Positions 36,071 through 47,034 of a stretch of DNA of 64,000 nucleotides are shown here, piece after piece (positions within the stretch are counted from its first letter, which is position 1; each line of letters starts with the position of its first letter). This DNA comes from Chryseobacterium sp. RU37D (GTDB taxonomy: Bacteria > Bacteroidota > Bacteroidia > Flavobacteriales > Weeksellaceae): the NCBI RefSeq assembly GCF_900156075.1, contig NZ_FTMM01000013.1:1-64000 (forward strand), in the 5' to 3' direction. A program made the position numbers and the translations under genes. The notes beneath the pieces are model-generated. The model did not search any database. It was not told the DNA's origin and saw nothing but the letters and a program-made list of their open reading frames with translations.

Positions 36071-36218
36071 AATGATAGCTATAGCTTTAAATTAAAATTA
36101 TCTTTACATATAATATAATTATGGAACTTTTAATAAAATCCGGGGAAATTGGATATTTATCATGATTTTAAAAGTTTATTTTTTATATTTTTGCCTTAAA
36201 TAATTTATAGAAAAAATA

Positions 36219-36446
36219 ATGAAAAAAGTATTAACAATTGCATTTATAGGAGGTTTATTGGTAGCTAACTGCTCAAAAAAGCCTAATCATGACTTACAAG
36301 ACAGCAATACGATGCTATCGGAACCGGATGCACCCACTGTAGTGGATTCTAGCGCAACAACAAGAAATAAGCCTGAAGCAGATGTAAATGCGGCGGTATC
36401 AGTACCTGCAAACAAAGCAAAAGCAGATACTCTTACAAAAAAATAA
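36219..36446 (+). CDS. Small lipoprotein
   Basis: The 75-residue product has a lipoprotein signal (KKVLTIAFIGGLLVANC, Cys at 18). The mature part is low-complexity and rich in Asp, Ala, Pro, Thr and Lys, with no recognisable domain. Its stop overlaps the cytochrome c start by one base (TAATG), so the two are co-translated. It may assist or tether the cytochrome; that is inference from position. Confidence 0.75.
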   Translation: MKKVLTIAFIGGLLVANCSKKPNHDLQDSNTMLSEPDAPTVVDSSATTRNKPEADVNAAVSVPANKAKADTLTKK

Positions 36447-36817
36447 TGAGAAACATATTTTTGACGGGATGTATCAGCCTGCTGATTTTTTCCTGCTCCA
36501 AAAAAGAAAATACACCTGTTGACATCTCTTCTTCTGAAAATACAGCTGTAGCAGCAAAAACGAATCTTTCAGGAGACCAAATTATTGAAACAATGGACTG
36601 TTCGGGATGTCATGCGGCAAATGAAAGAATGACAGGACCTTCTTATCAGGAAATTGCAGATAAATATTCTGAAAAGGATATTGAACTGCTGGCTTCCAAG
36701 ATCTTAGAAGGCGGAAGCGGAGTTTGGGGAGGCGTGCCGATGTCACCACATTCTCAGGTATCCAAAGAAGATGCTAAAAAAATGGTGGAGTATATTTTAA
36801 CTTTAAAGAAAAAATAA
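36446..36817 (+). CDS. Lipoprotein monoheme cytochrome c
   Basis: In the 123-residue product a lipobox FSC (Cys17) anchors the protein, and a class I cytochrome c domain follows. Heme is bound at CSGCH (52-56), and the axial Met is probably M99 in GVPMSPH, within a c551/c552-like fold (MTGPSYQEIADKY, KKMVEYILTL). It is likely an electron shuttle at the periplasmic face. A terminator follows at 36838-36872. Confidence 0.9.
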   Translation: MRNIFLTGCISLLIFSCSKKENTPVDISSSENTAVAAKTNLSGDQIIETMDCSGCHAANERMTGPSYQEIADKYSEKDIELLASKILEGGSGVWGGVPMSPHSQVSKEDAKKMVEYILTLKKK

Positions 36818-36837
36818 TCCTTCATTTTATAAAATAT

Positions 36838-36872
36838 AAAGGCTGTTTCTCTAACCGGGAAACGGCTTTTTT
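36838..36872 (+). terminator. Intrinsic terminator after the cytochrome c gene
   Basis: AAAGGCTGTTTC and GAAACGGCTTTT pair over 12 positions (two G-U) and run into T. Confidence 0.8.
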
Positions 36873-36913
36873 ATTATCCAAGTCATGAATGTGTTACTAT
36901 ACTAACAAAGAAT

Positions 36914-36944
36914 TTTGACATCTACGTACAAACCTTTATCTTTG
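36914..36944 (+). promoter_or_regulatory. Consensus Bacteroidota promoter of lysS
   Basis: TTTG (36914-36917), 19 nt spacer, TATCTTTG (36937-36944). This matches the -33/-7 consensus fully and is the clearest promoter in the window. The lysS ATG is 23 nt further. Confidence 0.8.
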
Positions 36945-36967
36945 CACGTTATTGAAATACAGAAATA

Positions 36968-38668
36968 ATGCAATTATCAGAACAGGAAATTATCAGAAGA
37001 GAAAAGCTGAACAAGCTTGTTGAAATGGGGATCAACGCGTTCCCTGCAGATGAATATGTAATTACAGATACTACGGCATCTATAAAACAGGATTTTGCTG
37101 ATAATAAACAGGTTAAAATTGCAGGAAGATTAATGTCCAGAAGAATTCAGGGGAAGGCTTCTTTTGCAGAATTGCAGGATTCTACCGGAAAAATTCAGGT
37201 GTATTTTAACAGAGACGAAATCTGTACAGGTGAAGACAAAACTTTATATAATGAAGTCTACAAACACCTTTTGGATATAGGAGATATTATCGGTGTAGAA
37301 GGAGAATTATTTACTACTCAAGTAGGAGAGCAGACTGTTTTGGTGAAAAACTTCACGCTTCTAACAAAAGCTTTAAGACCTCTTCCTTTAGCAAAAACCG
37401 ATGAAAATGGAGTAGTACACGATGCTTTTAACGATCCGGAACTAAGATACAGACAGCGTTATGTAGATTTAACCGTAAATCCTCAGGTGAAAGAGGTTTT
37501 CGTAAAAAGAACAAAATTGTTCAATGCCATGAGAACTTTCTTCAATGATGCAGGATATTTTGAGGTGGAAACACCGATCTTACAGTCAATTCCGGGAGGA
37601 GCGGCAGCAAGGCCGTTTATCACTCATCATAATGCTTTGGATATTCCGTTATATTTAAGAATTGCCAACGAATTATACCTTAAAAGATTAATCGTTGGTG
37701 GTTTTGACGGAGTTTATGAATTCTCAAAAAACTTTAGAAACGAAGGAATGGACAGAACTCATAACCCAGAATTTACCGCAATGGAAATCTATGTAGCCTA
37801 CAAAGATTACAACTGGATGATGAATTTCACTGAAAAATTGCTAGAATTCTGCGCTATTCAGGTAAATGGGACTACAAAAGCCACTTTCGGAGAGCATGAA
37901 GTTGATTTCAAAGCGCCTTACGAAAGAATTTCCATGACGGATGCGATCTTGAAATTCACAGGCTTTGATATCACAGGAAAAACGGAGCAGGAATTGTTCG
38001 ATTTCGCAAAATCTATCGGAATTGAGGTTAATGAAACGATGGGTAAAGGAAAACTAATTGATGAAATTTTTGGTGAAAAATGCGAAGGAAACTTCATTCA
38101 GCCGACTTTCATTACAGATTATCCTATTGAAATGTCACCTCTTACGAAAAAGCACAGAAGCAAAGAAGGTCTTACAGAGCGTTTTGAATTAATGGTTTGC
38201 GGAAAAGAAATTGCCAATGCCTATTCTGAGCTTAACGATCCTATTGATCAGAGAGAGCGTTTCGAAGATCAACTTAAGTTATCTGAAAAAGGGGATGATG
38301 AAGCAGGACAATTCATTGATGAAGATTTCTTAAGAGCTCTTGAATACGGTATGCCGCCAACTTCAGGATTAGGAATCGGTATGGACAGGCTGATTATGTT
38401 CTTAACGAACAACGCATCCATCCAGGAAGTGCTGTTCTTCCCTCAAATGAGACCTGAAAAAACAATTCCCCAGATAGAATTAGGCGAAGATGAAAAAGTA
38501 ATTCTCGAAATCCTTAATTCTCATCAAGAGCCGTTTTCTCTTGCTGAAGTAAAGGAAAGAAGCCAACTGTCCGGTAAAAAATGGGATAAGGCTTCAAAGA
38601 ATCTTACTAAAAATAATTTAGTAAAGGTTGAAAAAATTGATGAAAATCTTTCGATGAAACTAATTTAA
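36968..38668 (+). CDS. lysS: Lysyl-tRNA synthetase, class II
   Basis: Charges tRNA-Lys. The 566-residue protein has an OB-fold anticodon-binding domain (VKIAGRLMSRRIQGKASFAELQD), class II motif 2 (NFRNEGMDRTHNPEFTAMEIYVAY, about 257) and motif 3 (GLGIGMDRLIMFLTN, about 468). Residues about 500-566 form an extra C-terminal segment with a winged-helix-like pattern, also seen in other Bacteroidota LysS proteins but absent from E. coli. It is monocistronic with its own promoter and terminator. Confidence 0.96.
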   Translation: MQLSEQEIIRREKLNKLVEMGINAFPADEYVITDTTASIKQDFADNKQVKIAGRLMSRRIQGKASFAELQDSTGKIQVYFNRDEICTGEDKTLYNEVYKHLLDIGDIIGVEGELFTTQVGEQTVLVKNFTLLTKALRPLPLAKTDENGVVHDAFNDPELRYRQRYVDLTVNPQVKEVFVKRTKLFNAMRTFFNDAGYFEVETPILQSIPGGAAARPFITHHNALDIPLYLRIANELYLKRLIVGGFDGVYEFSKNFRNEGMDRTHNPEFTAMEIYVAYKDYNWMMNFTEKLLEFCAIQVNGTTKATFGEHEVDFKAPYERISMTDAILKFTGFDITGKTEQELFDFAKSIGIEVNETMGKGKLIDEIFGEKCEGNFIQPTFITDYPIEMSPLTKKHRSKEGLTERFELMVCGKEIANAYSELNDPIDQRERFEDQLKLSEKGDDEAGQFIDEDFLRALEYGMPPTSGLGIGMDRLIMFLTNNASIQEVLFFPQMRPEKTIPQIELGEDEKVILEILNSHQEPFSLAEVKERSQLSGKKWDKASKNLTKNNLVKVEKIDENLSMKLI

Positions 38669-38689
38669 GTTTTATTAAATATATAATTT

Positions 38690-38728
38690 AGTTCCGGCGG
38701 AAGCTTTGCTTCCGCCGGAACTTTTTTT
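38690..38728. terminator. Bidirectional terminator between lysS and cydB
   Basis: AGTTCCGGCGGAAGC-TTT-GCTTCCGCCGGAACT is a perfect 15-bp stem with T run, between convergent genes. Confidence 0.92.
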
Positions 38729-38733
38729 GAAAA

Positions 38734-39738
38734 TTATCTCCTCTGCTTACTAAATGAAGCCATTAAATAAAACAAGAACGGCAGAATAAAAACAGAACCC
38801 AGCATCAGTGCCCATCCCAAGGCAGAAATGGTTTTCGGGGCGGCAATATGTTCTAATAAAGATAAATGCTGTCCGTTTCCAAATAATATGATATTCGGGT
38901 TGTGCTGATATGTTGCAGCCACCAAAATCATGATCACCTGAAATCCTGCCAATGCTCTTACAGGAAGCAGTTTCTGGCGATTCATTGCTCTTAAAATCAG
39001 GGCTAGGCAAATGGTAGCAAACGTGGTAGCCATTATTCCCAAAGGTTTAGAGAAAACCCACATCAGTAAAGGAATGTCAGATAGATAAGCTGTAAGAAAC
39101 ACCAGAATTCCTGTGATAACGACAAAAATCATCGTTTGTTTTGATTTTTTGATCATTAAATTGAGTTCCAGCCTGTCAACCGTTTCCCTTAAAGCAAATA
39201 CAGATGCAAGGTAAGCGCAGATGGCAATGGTAAATAATCCGACAGCCACTCCAAACCAGTTTAGCCAGCTGAAAATATATAAATCTAAAAATCCCATTGC
39301 ATTTGGATTGATTGATCTTGAAATCGTTGCAGAGGCAATCAGTCCTAAAAAAAATGGTGTAAGTAAACTTGAGAAATAAAATATCTGGGTGTAAACCTGC
39401 TGCCATTCGTCCTTTACTGCATCATAATGTCTAAAAGTAAAGGCTGTTCCTCTCGCAATAATCCCGATAAGCATCAATACCAAAGGAATATGAAGATAAG
39501 TGGAAAGTGTGGTATAAATCTCCGGAAAACCGACAAACAAAATCACAATTGCAATAATTAACCACATATGATTCGCTTCCCAAACCGGCGCAATAGATTC
39601 GTACATGATAACTTTTGTCTTAGGACGGTTTTTTTTCTTGGTGAAAAGTTCCACGATTCCTGCCCCGAAATCTGCTCCGCCCAAAATTACATATAAACAT
39701 ATGGAAAGCCACAGAAAACCTATAACTACGTATATCAT
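38734..39738 (-). CDS. cydB: Cytochrome bd oxidase subunit II
   Basis: The 334-residue membrane protein has about eight to nine helices, beginning YVVIGFLWLSICLYVILGGADFGAGIVELF and containing APVWEANHMWLIIAIVILFVGFPEIY, both CydB hallmarks. With CydA it forms the quinol oxidase with high oxygen affinity. The start overlaps the cydA stop by 4 nt. Confidence 0.95.
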   Translation of the reverse strand: MIYVVIGFLWLSICLYVILGGADFGAGIVELFTKKKNRPKTKVIMYESIAPVWEANHMWLIIAIVILFVGFPEIYTTLSTYLHIPLVLMLIGIIARGTAFTFRHYDAVKDEWQQVYTQIFYFSSLLTPFFLGLIASATISRSINPNAMGFLDLYIFSWLNWFGVAVGLFTIAICAYLASVFALRETVDRLELNLMIKKSKQTMIFVVITGILVFLTAYLSDIPLLMWVFSKPLGIMATTFATICLALILRAMNRQKLLPVRALAGFQVIMILVAATYQHNPNIILFGNGQHLSLLEHIAAPKTISALGWALMLGSVFILPFLFYLMASFSKQRR

Positions 39739-41078
39739 GATTTTTTATTTTTAGCGTTAAACTGAGGGTCGGTAGGATCATACAATCTCGGAACCATCCT
39801 TATCTGTCTTGTCAGAAGAAAAATAATAACCAGCGATAATGAAACGAAAACAGCAGTGAAAAAGTAAAAAGAATACTGAATTCCTGGCATTGGTGTGACT
39901 GCATCTGCGGTTCTCATGATTCCGTAGATGATCCACGGCTGGCGTCCAACCTCAGTTACTGTCCAGCCTGCTTCCAAAGCGATATATCCAAAAGGTGAGG
40001 CTATTAAAAAGGTTTTTAATAACCAATTCTTATTCAGCCATTCTTTTTTGAATAAATATGCATAAAAATAAACCATTCCAATGATAATCATCACCACTCC
40101 AAAGAAGATCATAATCTGAAAACAGTAGTGAACCACGGCAATTGGAGGCCATTCATCTTTAGGAAAATCTTTCAGACCTTTTACTTCAGAATTAAAATCA
40201 TTACTCACTAAAAAGCTTAAAATCTTCGGTATTTTTACAGCATATTTTATTTCACCTTTTTCTTCATCAGGAATTCCGCCGATCACGAAAGCCGCCCCTT
40301 TTTCAGTCTCGAAATGAGCTTCCATGGCAGCCAGTTTTATCGGCTGTCTTTCCGCAACGGATTTTGCAGCGATATCACCGCTTAAAGGTGCTCCAAATGC
40401 CCCTATCAATGCAAAACCAGCAGCGATTCTGAATGCTTTGGTATGAAATTCAACATTCTTTTTTCGCATAATTAAATAGGCATGAACTCCAGCAACCGCA
40501 AATCCTGTCGCACAAAATGCAGCAACCGTCATATGCAAAGCCTGTGGAAGCCAAGCTTCATTAAACATAGCTTTTATAGGATCTATATTTACATATTGTC
40601 CGTCGACATAATCGAATCCGGCAGGTGAATTCATCCAGGCATTCGCTGCAACAACCAAAATCCCTGAAGCTAAACCACTTAAACCAACCAAAAATCCGCA
40701 AAACCAATGAAACCATTTATTGAATCTGTCCCATCCGTAAAGGAAAAATCCGATGGCGATGGCTTCAATAAAAAATGCAGTCCCTTCTAACGAAAATGGC
40801 ATTCCGAAAATGGGTCCTGCGTGTTTCATGAATTCAGGCCAGAGAAGTCCGAGTTCGAAAGATAGCATCGTTCCGGAAACAGCTCCTGTTGCAAAAAGTA
40901 TTGCGACACCTTTGCTCCATGCTTTGGTAAGACCTTTGTAGACTTCATTTTTTGTCTTTAAATATTTCCAGTGGGCAAAAGCCATCAAAAAGGGCATTAC
41001 CATACCAACACAAGAGAAGATGATGTGAAAACCGAGTGACATCGCCATTTGTGCACGAGCTGCAAGAAAGTCGTCCAT
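39735..41078 (-). CDS. cydA: Cytochrome bd oxidase subunit I
   Basis: The 447-residue protein carries hemes b558, b595 and d. His18 in MAMSLGFHIIFSC and the TEVGRQPWIIYGIMRT motif (about 380) are conserved. The periplasmic Q-loop looks short, as in the S-class oxidases. The ATG at 41078 (MDDFLAARAQ) is chosen over an upstream TTG since it begins the conserved N-terminus. The operon is cydAB only; no cydX or cydCD is visible nearby. Confidence 0.95.
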   Translation of the reverse strand: MDDFLAARAQMAMSLGFHIIFSCVGMVMPFLMAFAHWKYLKTKNEVYKGLTKAWSKGVAILFATGAVSGTMLSFELGLLWPEFMKHAGPIFGMPFSLEGTAFFIEAIAIGFFLYGWDRFNKWFHWFCGFLVGLSGLASGILVVAANAWMNSPAGFDYVDGQYVNIDPIKAMFNEAWLPQALHMTVAAFCATGFAVAGVHAYLIMRKKNVEFHTKAFRIAAGFALIGAFGAPLSGDIAAKSVAERQPIKLAAMEAHFETEKGAAFVIGGIPDEEKGEIKYAVKIPKILSFLVSNDFNSEVKGLKDFPKDEWPPIAVVHYCFQIMIFFGVVMIIIGMVYFYAYLFKKEWLNKNWLLKTFLIASPFGYIALEAGWTVTEVGRQPWIIYGIMRTADAVTPMPGIQYSFYFFTAVFVSLSLVIIFLLTRQIRMVPRLYDPTDPQFNAKNKKS

Positions 41079-41239
41079 AAATATCAATTTTTGAGTAAAT
41101 AAATTTAAGCATAAATTATAGATGTTCGGTATGATTTACAACAGTATGAGTTTGGGAAATAGATTTTAACTTTGATCTTTTAGATTAAAACTCTTTGGTA
41201 TTTTGGTGGATAAAATCCGCTTTTTTTGACATATTTTAA

Positions 41240-43243
<2,004 letters not shown>

Positions 43244-43264
43244 TTAATTGTTTAAATTATAATT

Positions 43265-43292
43265 AAAAGATTTCAGAAATGGAGTCTTTTTT
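43265..43292 (+). terminator. Intrinsic terminator after gyrB
   Basis: AAAAGATTTC pairs with GGAGTCTTTT over ten positions including G-U pairs, followed by T residues. Confidence 0.55.
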
Positions 43293-43384
43293 ATTTTAAA
43301 ATATCAAAAAGTGTTAAAAAATATATAATTAAATTTTAATTTTTTTTTTGTTTAAATACAAAAAAATGATTAAAATATGGTTTC

Positions 43385-44130
43385 CTTCAGGATTTTGTTC
43401 CGTTTACATTAGCCAATGCCTCCCTTGAGAACTTCCAGATGAAAATCATCAACAAATAAGGAATTGAACTTAAAACAAAAATTTATCCTTCAAAATACAA
43501 CTATCCGTCACAGAAGCTGACAATGTCGGAAAAAAATATATGCATATAAAATGTTCCCGCTATCGATGATGCTGTTTTATTGCCTTATCCTGTAAAAATT
43601 TTACCAAAAGTGAGTTTTGCCTTGACAAAATTTCATCTTGAATGAAAGCAGGGAAGCATGAGCAATTGGAGTGATTTATGGTATTAGAACAGTATTCTAC
43701 AGCCAGTTTTGTTTTCCACATCTGCGATCAAGGTGGAAGTTGCAGCTTTAAATTTACAAGGAACGACAGAAGAAAAAATCAAAAAACTATACCAGCATAT
43801 GCAGTCAAAAACAAGATATATTTTTGTAGCACTAGGTATTAGTGAGTGGCCACCGATGCTTCACGATGAGGTTCATAAAAAAGGATATGCAGACTGCTAA
43901 GGATTGACTAATTATATGAAAACCCTGCTGGATGAGGCGAAAATTTCGTGCTATTTTCGGTGATAAATTCAAGCACTTCGCCGGTTTCTTTTGATAAGGA
44001 TCTTCTGAAAATGGTGGAAATCATGACATTTTAATGGTTCCTACCGAAAAAGGAAATATAGAGCAGAAAGCGAATAAGCTGGAAGTGATTTCTACTACAA
44101 TCTCAAGTCCGGATTATCCGTCCTGCCTTT
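43385..44130 (+). pseudogene. Decayed DUF3857/transglutaminase-like protein gene
   Basis: Pieces in several frames resemble one protein family: DFVPFTLANASLENFQMKII (about 43395), then KVSFALTKFHL (about 43610), LNLQGTTEEKIKKLYQHMQS with KTRYIFVALGI (43750-43840), DEVHKKGYADC (catalytic-Cys region) ending at a TAA, and NYMKTLLDEA thereafter. Stops and frameshifts interrupt it repeatedly. Intact homologues are exported proteins with a DUF3857 and a transglutaminase core. No other gene is visible in 43250-44280. Confidence 0.75.
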
Positions 44131-44234
44131 AAACAGATTTGAGGTGTGGCGACAAAGCATGAAAACTAGGTGATCAGCCTTGTAAAAAAATCATTATAGG
44201 AGTACGATTTGATTATAAATTTCAAATAATTTAC

Positions 44235-44261
44235 AAAACCATTCATTTTTGAATGGTTTTT
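44235..44261 (+). terminator. Hairpin before the lipoprotein cluster
   Basis: AAAACCATTCA-TTTT-TGAATGGTTTT followed by T. Probably the old terminator of the decayed gene upstream. Confidence 0.7.
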
Positions 44262-44286
44262 GCATATAAAAAGGAAAATCATATTT

Positions 44287-45114
44287 ATGAAAAATACAAT
44301 TGCCGCTGCCGCGTTTTCCTCGTTACTGACTTTTTCAGCATGTAAAAAGCCTGAAAATAATAGCATAGATAATCAAAAAATCGAGATTTCGGAGCCCGCA
44401 AAATTTACAGTTGATTCTGTAAAGATGAATGACTCTATAAAACTTACCGACTCATTAAAATTAAGGTTTACTTCAAAAATGCTGGTTTTTCCTACAATCA
44501 AAGATAAGAAATTGCTTGACAGTATTTATTTTGGAGATAAAAAAATTCAGGATTTTTCAAAGAAAGGGATTCAGGCTTTACTTGAAAAGAATAAAAATGA
44601 ATATTTCAATACCGTAAAAAAAGATTCAAAAGACTGGCTCGCAGACATGACTTACGCTCAGGAATGGTATTCTAATAAAGGAATGGAAGTAAAATCAAAT
44701 CTTAATGATTATCTCCATATACAGTACGGATGGGGTTCTTATGAAGGGGGAGCCCATAACAATTATGGGTTTTCAGAAAGGGTTTTTGACCTTAAAAACA
44801 ATAAAAAGGTTGAGCTTAAAGATATTACTTTGATGCCTAAAAATGATATTGAAAAATTATTAATGAAAAACATCAATAAAATGGGCGGCGGTGCAACCGA
44901 TAAAAACGGAAAAGTAAACAACTCTGATATGCTTTTGGTAGATAAAATTCCGGTAACAGAGAATTTTTATTTTGACGAAAAAAATCTCTACTTTCATTAC
45001 AGCCCATATGAAATTACGGCTTTTGCGGCTGGGGATATTACGATTCCTATTTCTTGGGAAGAATTGAAAGGAAAGTTGAATTCTGACTTTCAAAAGAGGA
45101 TGAATATCAAATAA
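44287..45114 (+). CDS. DUF3298-like lipoprotein, tandem copy 1
   Basis: The 275-residue product has a lipoprotein signal (TFSAC, Cys about 18). The mature part has the DUF3298/RsiV-like pattern: DYLHIQYGWGSYEGGAHNNYG, RVFDLKNNKKVELKDI, and FYFDEKNLYFHYSPYEI followed by GDITIPISWEELKGKL. The domain in B. subtilis RsiV binds lysozyme; its flavobacterial role is unknown. The ATG at 44287 is chosen over an upstream TTG. Two close paralogues follow, so the cluster arose by duplication. Confidence 0.82.
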   Translation: MKNTIAAAAFSSLLTFSACKKPENNSIDNQKIEISEPAKFTVDSVKMNDSIKLTDSLKLRFTSKMLVFPTIKDKKLLDSIYFGDKKIQDFSKKGIQALLEKNKNEYFNTVKKDSKDWLADMTYAQEWYSNKGMEVKSNLNDYLHIQYGWGSYEGGAHNNYGFSERVFDLKNNKKVELKDITLMPKNDIEKLLMKNINKMGGGATDKNGKVNNSDMLLVDKIPVTENFYFDEKNLYFHYSPYEITAFAAGDITIPISWEELKGKLNSDFQKRMNIK

Positions 45115-45162
45115 TAGTGACTTGTGGTATATATTTTGTTGCTAAAGCAAAAACAACAAAAA

Positions 45163-45981
45163 ATGAAAAAAATCGCATCCACTGGAGCATTTTCTATGCT
45201 TCTTTTTTTCTTTTCGTGTAAAAAAAATGATGCCTTAAGAAATTCACCTGAAGTATCTCAATCTAGCATCAAAATTGATTCTTTGGTTGTAGAAGATTCT
45301 ACGCAGCTTTTCAAAACAGTTAAGCTTAATTATAAATCATCATTACGTCTCTTTCCTGAGCTCGAGGGTAAAAAAGTTTTGGACAGCATTTATTTTAAAT
45401 ATAAAGGAAATAAAGATTTTTCAAAAAACGGACTTGAAAAAGCATTACAGACCGAGAAAAATAATTATTATGCAAAGCTAAAAGATCTTTATAAGGATGA
45501 TGAAAATTATCTTAATAATAATGAAAGTTGGATGCAGGACTTTGGAATGAAAGTGAAATCCAATCAGAATAATTATATGTACATTCAATACCGTTCTGAG
45601 TCTTTCTGGGGTGGGGCACACAGCAATTACGTTTATACAGATAAAGTTTTTGACCTACAAAATGATAAAAAAGTAGAGCTTTCTGACATTACTTCTATGC
45701 CTAGTGATGAGATCGAAAAATTATTAAAAGAGAAATCAAAGACGATAAGCAAAGGAAATGACGGAAATAATAAACCGTTGATGGTCTTTGACGAATTATA
45801 TGATACAAAAAATAAGCTTTTGTTGAATAATTTCTACTTTGATGATAAGAACCTTTATTTTCATTACAGTCAGGAAGAAGTAGCACCTTATGTAATCGGA
45901 GATATTGTGATCCCGATTTCCTGGGAAGAGTTGAAAGGAAAATTAAACCCTGAATTTCAGAAAAGAATGAAAATTAATTAA
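45163..45981 (+). CDS. DUF3298-like lipoprotein, tandem copy 2
   Basis: The 272-residue product has a lipobox FFSC (Cys about 20). It shares with copy 1 the blocks LDSIYFKYKGNKDFSKNGLEKAL, YMYIQYRSESFWGGAHSNYVY, VFDLQNDKKVELSDITSMP and a near-identical end (IPISWEELKGKL then PEFQKRMKIN). The start at 45163 follows the basic MKKIAST lead; the 48 nt between copies contain no promoter I can support, so copies 1 and 2 are likely one transcript. Confidence 0.82.
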   Translation: MKKIASTGAFSMLLFFFSCKKNDALRNSPEVSQSSIKIDSLVVEDSTQLFKTVKLNYKSSLRLFPELEGKKVLDSIYFKYKGNKDFSKNGLEKALQTEKNNYYAKLKDLYKDDENYLNNNESWMQDFGMKVKSNQNNYMYIQYRSESFWGGAHSNYVYTDKVFDLQNDKKVELSDITSMPSDEIEKLLKEKSKTISKGNDGNNKPLMVFDELYDTKNKLLLNNFYFDDKNLYFHYSQEEVAPYVIGDIVIPISWEELKGKLNPEFQKRMKIN

Positions 45982-46196
45982 GTGAAAATTTTTCATTTTT
46001 TTAACGTTTTCGCTAAAGGTTGATTTAAGTTAAAAATAGAAATATAAAAATATGTAAATTGATAATAGTTTTAATTTAAATTGATGATATGGAGAAAGTA
46101 ATTTTTGAGTACTTTTTTTATTGATAACCAGAATGTTATTTATTGTTTTAATGGAATAATATTTGTTCACGAATACTACAGAATATACTTTCACAA

Positions 46197-46991
46197 ATGA
46201 AAAAATACACTAAAGCTACATTATTATCGGGTTTATTGCTTATGACTCTTTCATGCAGTAAAAAAGAAAATTTAGAACAGAAAACGCAAGAAGGGAAGAT
46301 GGAAGGTTTTCCTATTGATTCAATTTCTCTTAATGATTCAGAAAAAATCTTCGATTCTGTTACGATGAATTATTCATCAAAATTGTTGATCTTTCCAAGT
46401 CTGAAAGATAAAAAACTGTTAGACAGTATTTATTTTGACAAAAAAGGATTAGCCGATTTCTCCAAAAAAGGATTGACGGATGTCTTCGGAAAAGAAACGG
46501 ATGCTTATTTTGGTTCTGTAAAAAACAACCAGAAAAAAGCCGATACTCATTACAAACAGACTTGGGAACGCATTTCTAAAATGACGGAAAAGTCTTTTGT
46601 AAATGATTACCTGCACATCCAGTATTCTACAAAAGTGCTTATCGGAAAAACGCAAAGTACGTTAGAATATCAGGACAGGGTGTTTGATATTAAGAATAAT
46701 ACAAAAGTACAGTTAAGCGATATCACTACGGCATCAAAAGAAAAATTATCTCAGCTTCTTGAAAAGAATTTTGATAAAAATGAGAAAAAAATAAAGTTTG
46801 CTGATCTTACGATGAAGAAAATTTCTCCGAATAACAATTTTTACTTTGATGATAAGAACCTTTATTTCCATTATAACCTGGATGTTTTTATGCCGGGTTA
46901 CCCAATGGGAGATGTTGTGGTTCCGGTACCTTTGGAGGAATTGAAAGCGGATCTTACCCCAGCGTTTAAAGAAAGAATGAAAATTAAATAA
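46197..46991 (+). CDS. DUF3298-like lipoprotein, tandem copy 3 (divergent)
   Basis: The 264-residue product has a lipobox TLSC (Cys about 20). It shares KLLIFPSLKDKKLLDSIYF, VFDIKNNTKVQLSDIT and FYFDDKNLYFHYN with the other two. It lacks the GGAH motif (here YSTKVLIGKTQSTLEYQD), so this copy has diverged at the likely ligand-binding loop. The 215-nt gap before it shows no gene. It ends at the terminator 46996-47022. Confidence 0.8.
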   Translation: MKKYTKATLLSGLLLMTLSCSKKENLEQKTQEGKMEGFPIDSISLNDSEKIFDSVTMNYSSKLLIFPSLKDKKLLDSIYFDKKGLADFSKKGLTDVFGKETDAYFGSVKNNQKKADTHYKQTWERISKMTEKSFVNDYLHIQYSTKVLIGKTQSTLEYQDRVFDIKNNTKVQLSDITTASKEKLSQLLEKNFDKNEKKIKFADLTMKKISPNNNFYFDDKNLYFHYNLDVFMPGYPMGDVVVPVPLEELKADLTPAFKERMKIK

Positions 46992-46995
46992 TATT

Positions 46996-47022
46996 AATGC
47001 TTCCGGTTTGGAAGCATTTTTT
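46996..47022 (+). terminator. Intrinsic terminator after the lipoprotein cluster
   Basis: AATGCTTCC-GGTTT-GGAAGCATT followed by T. It lies only 13 nt before the next start codon. Confidence 0.85.
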
Positions 47023-47034
47023 ATTTTTGTAATA

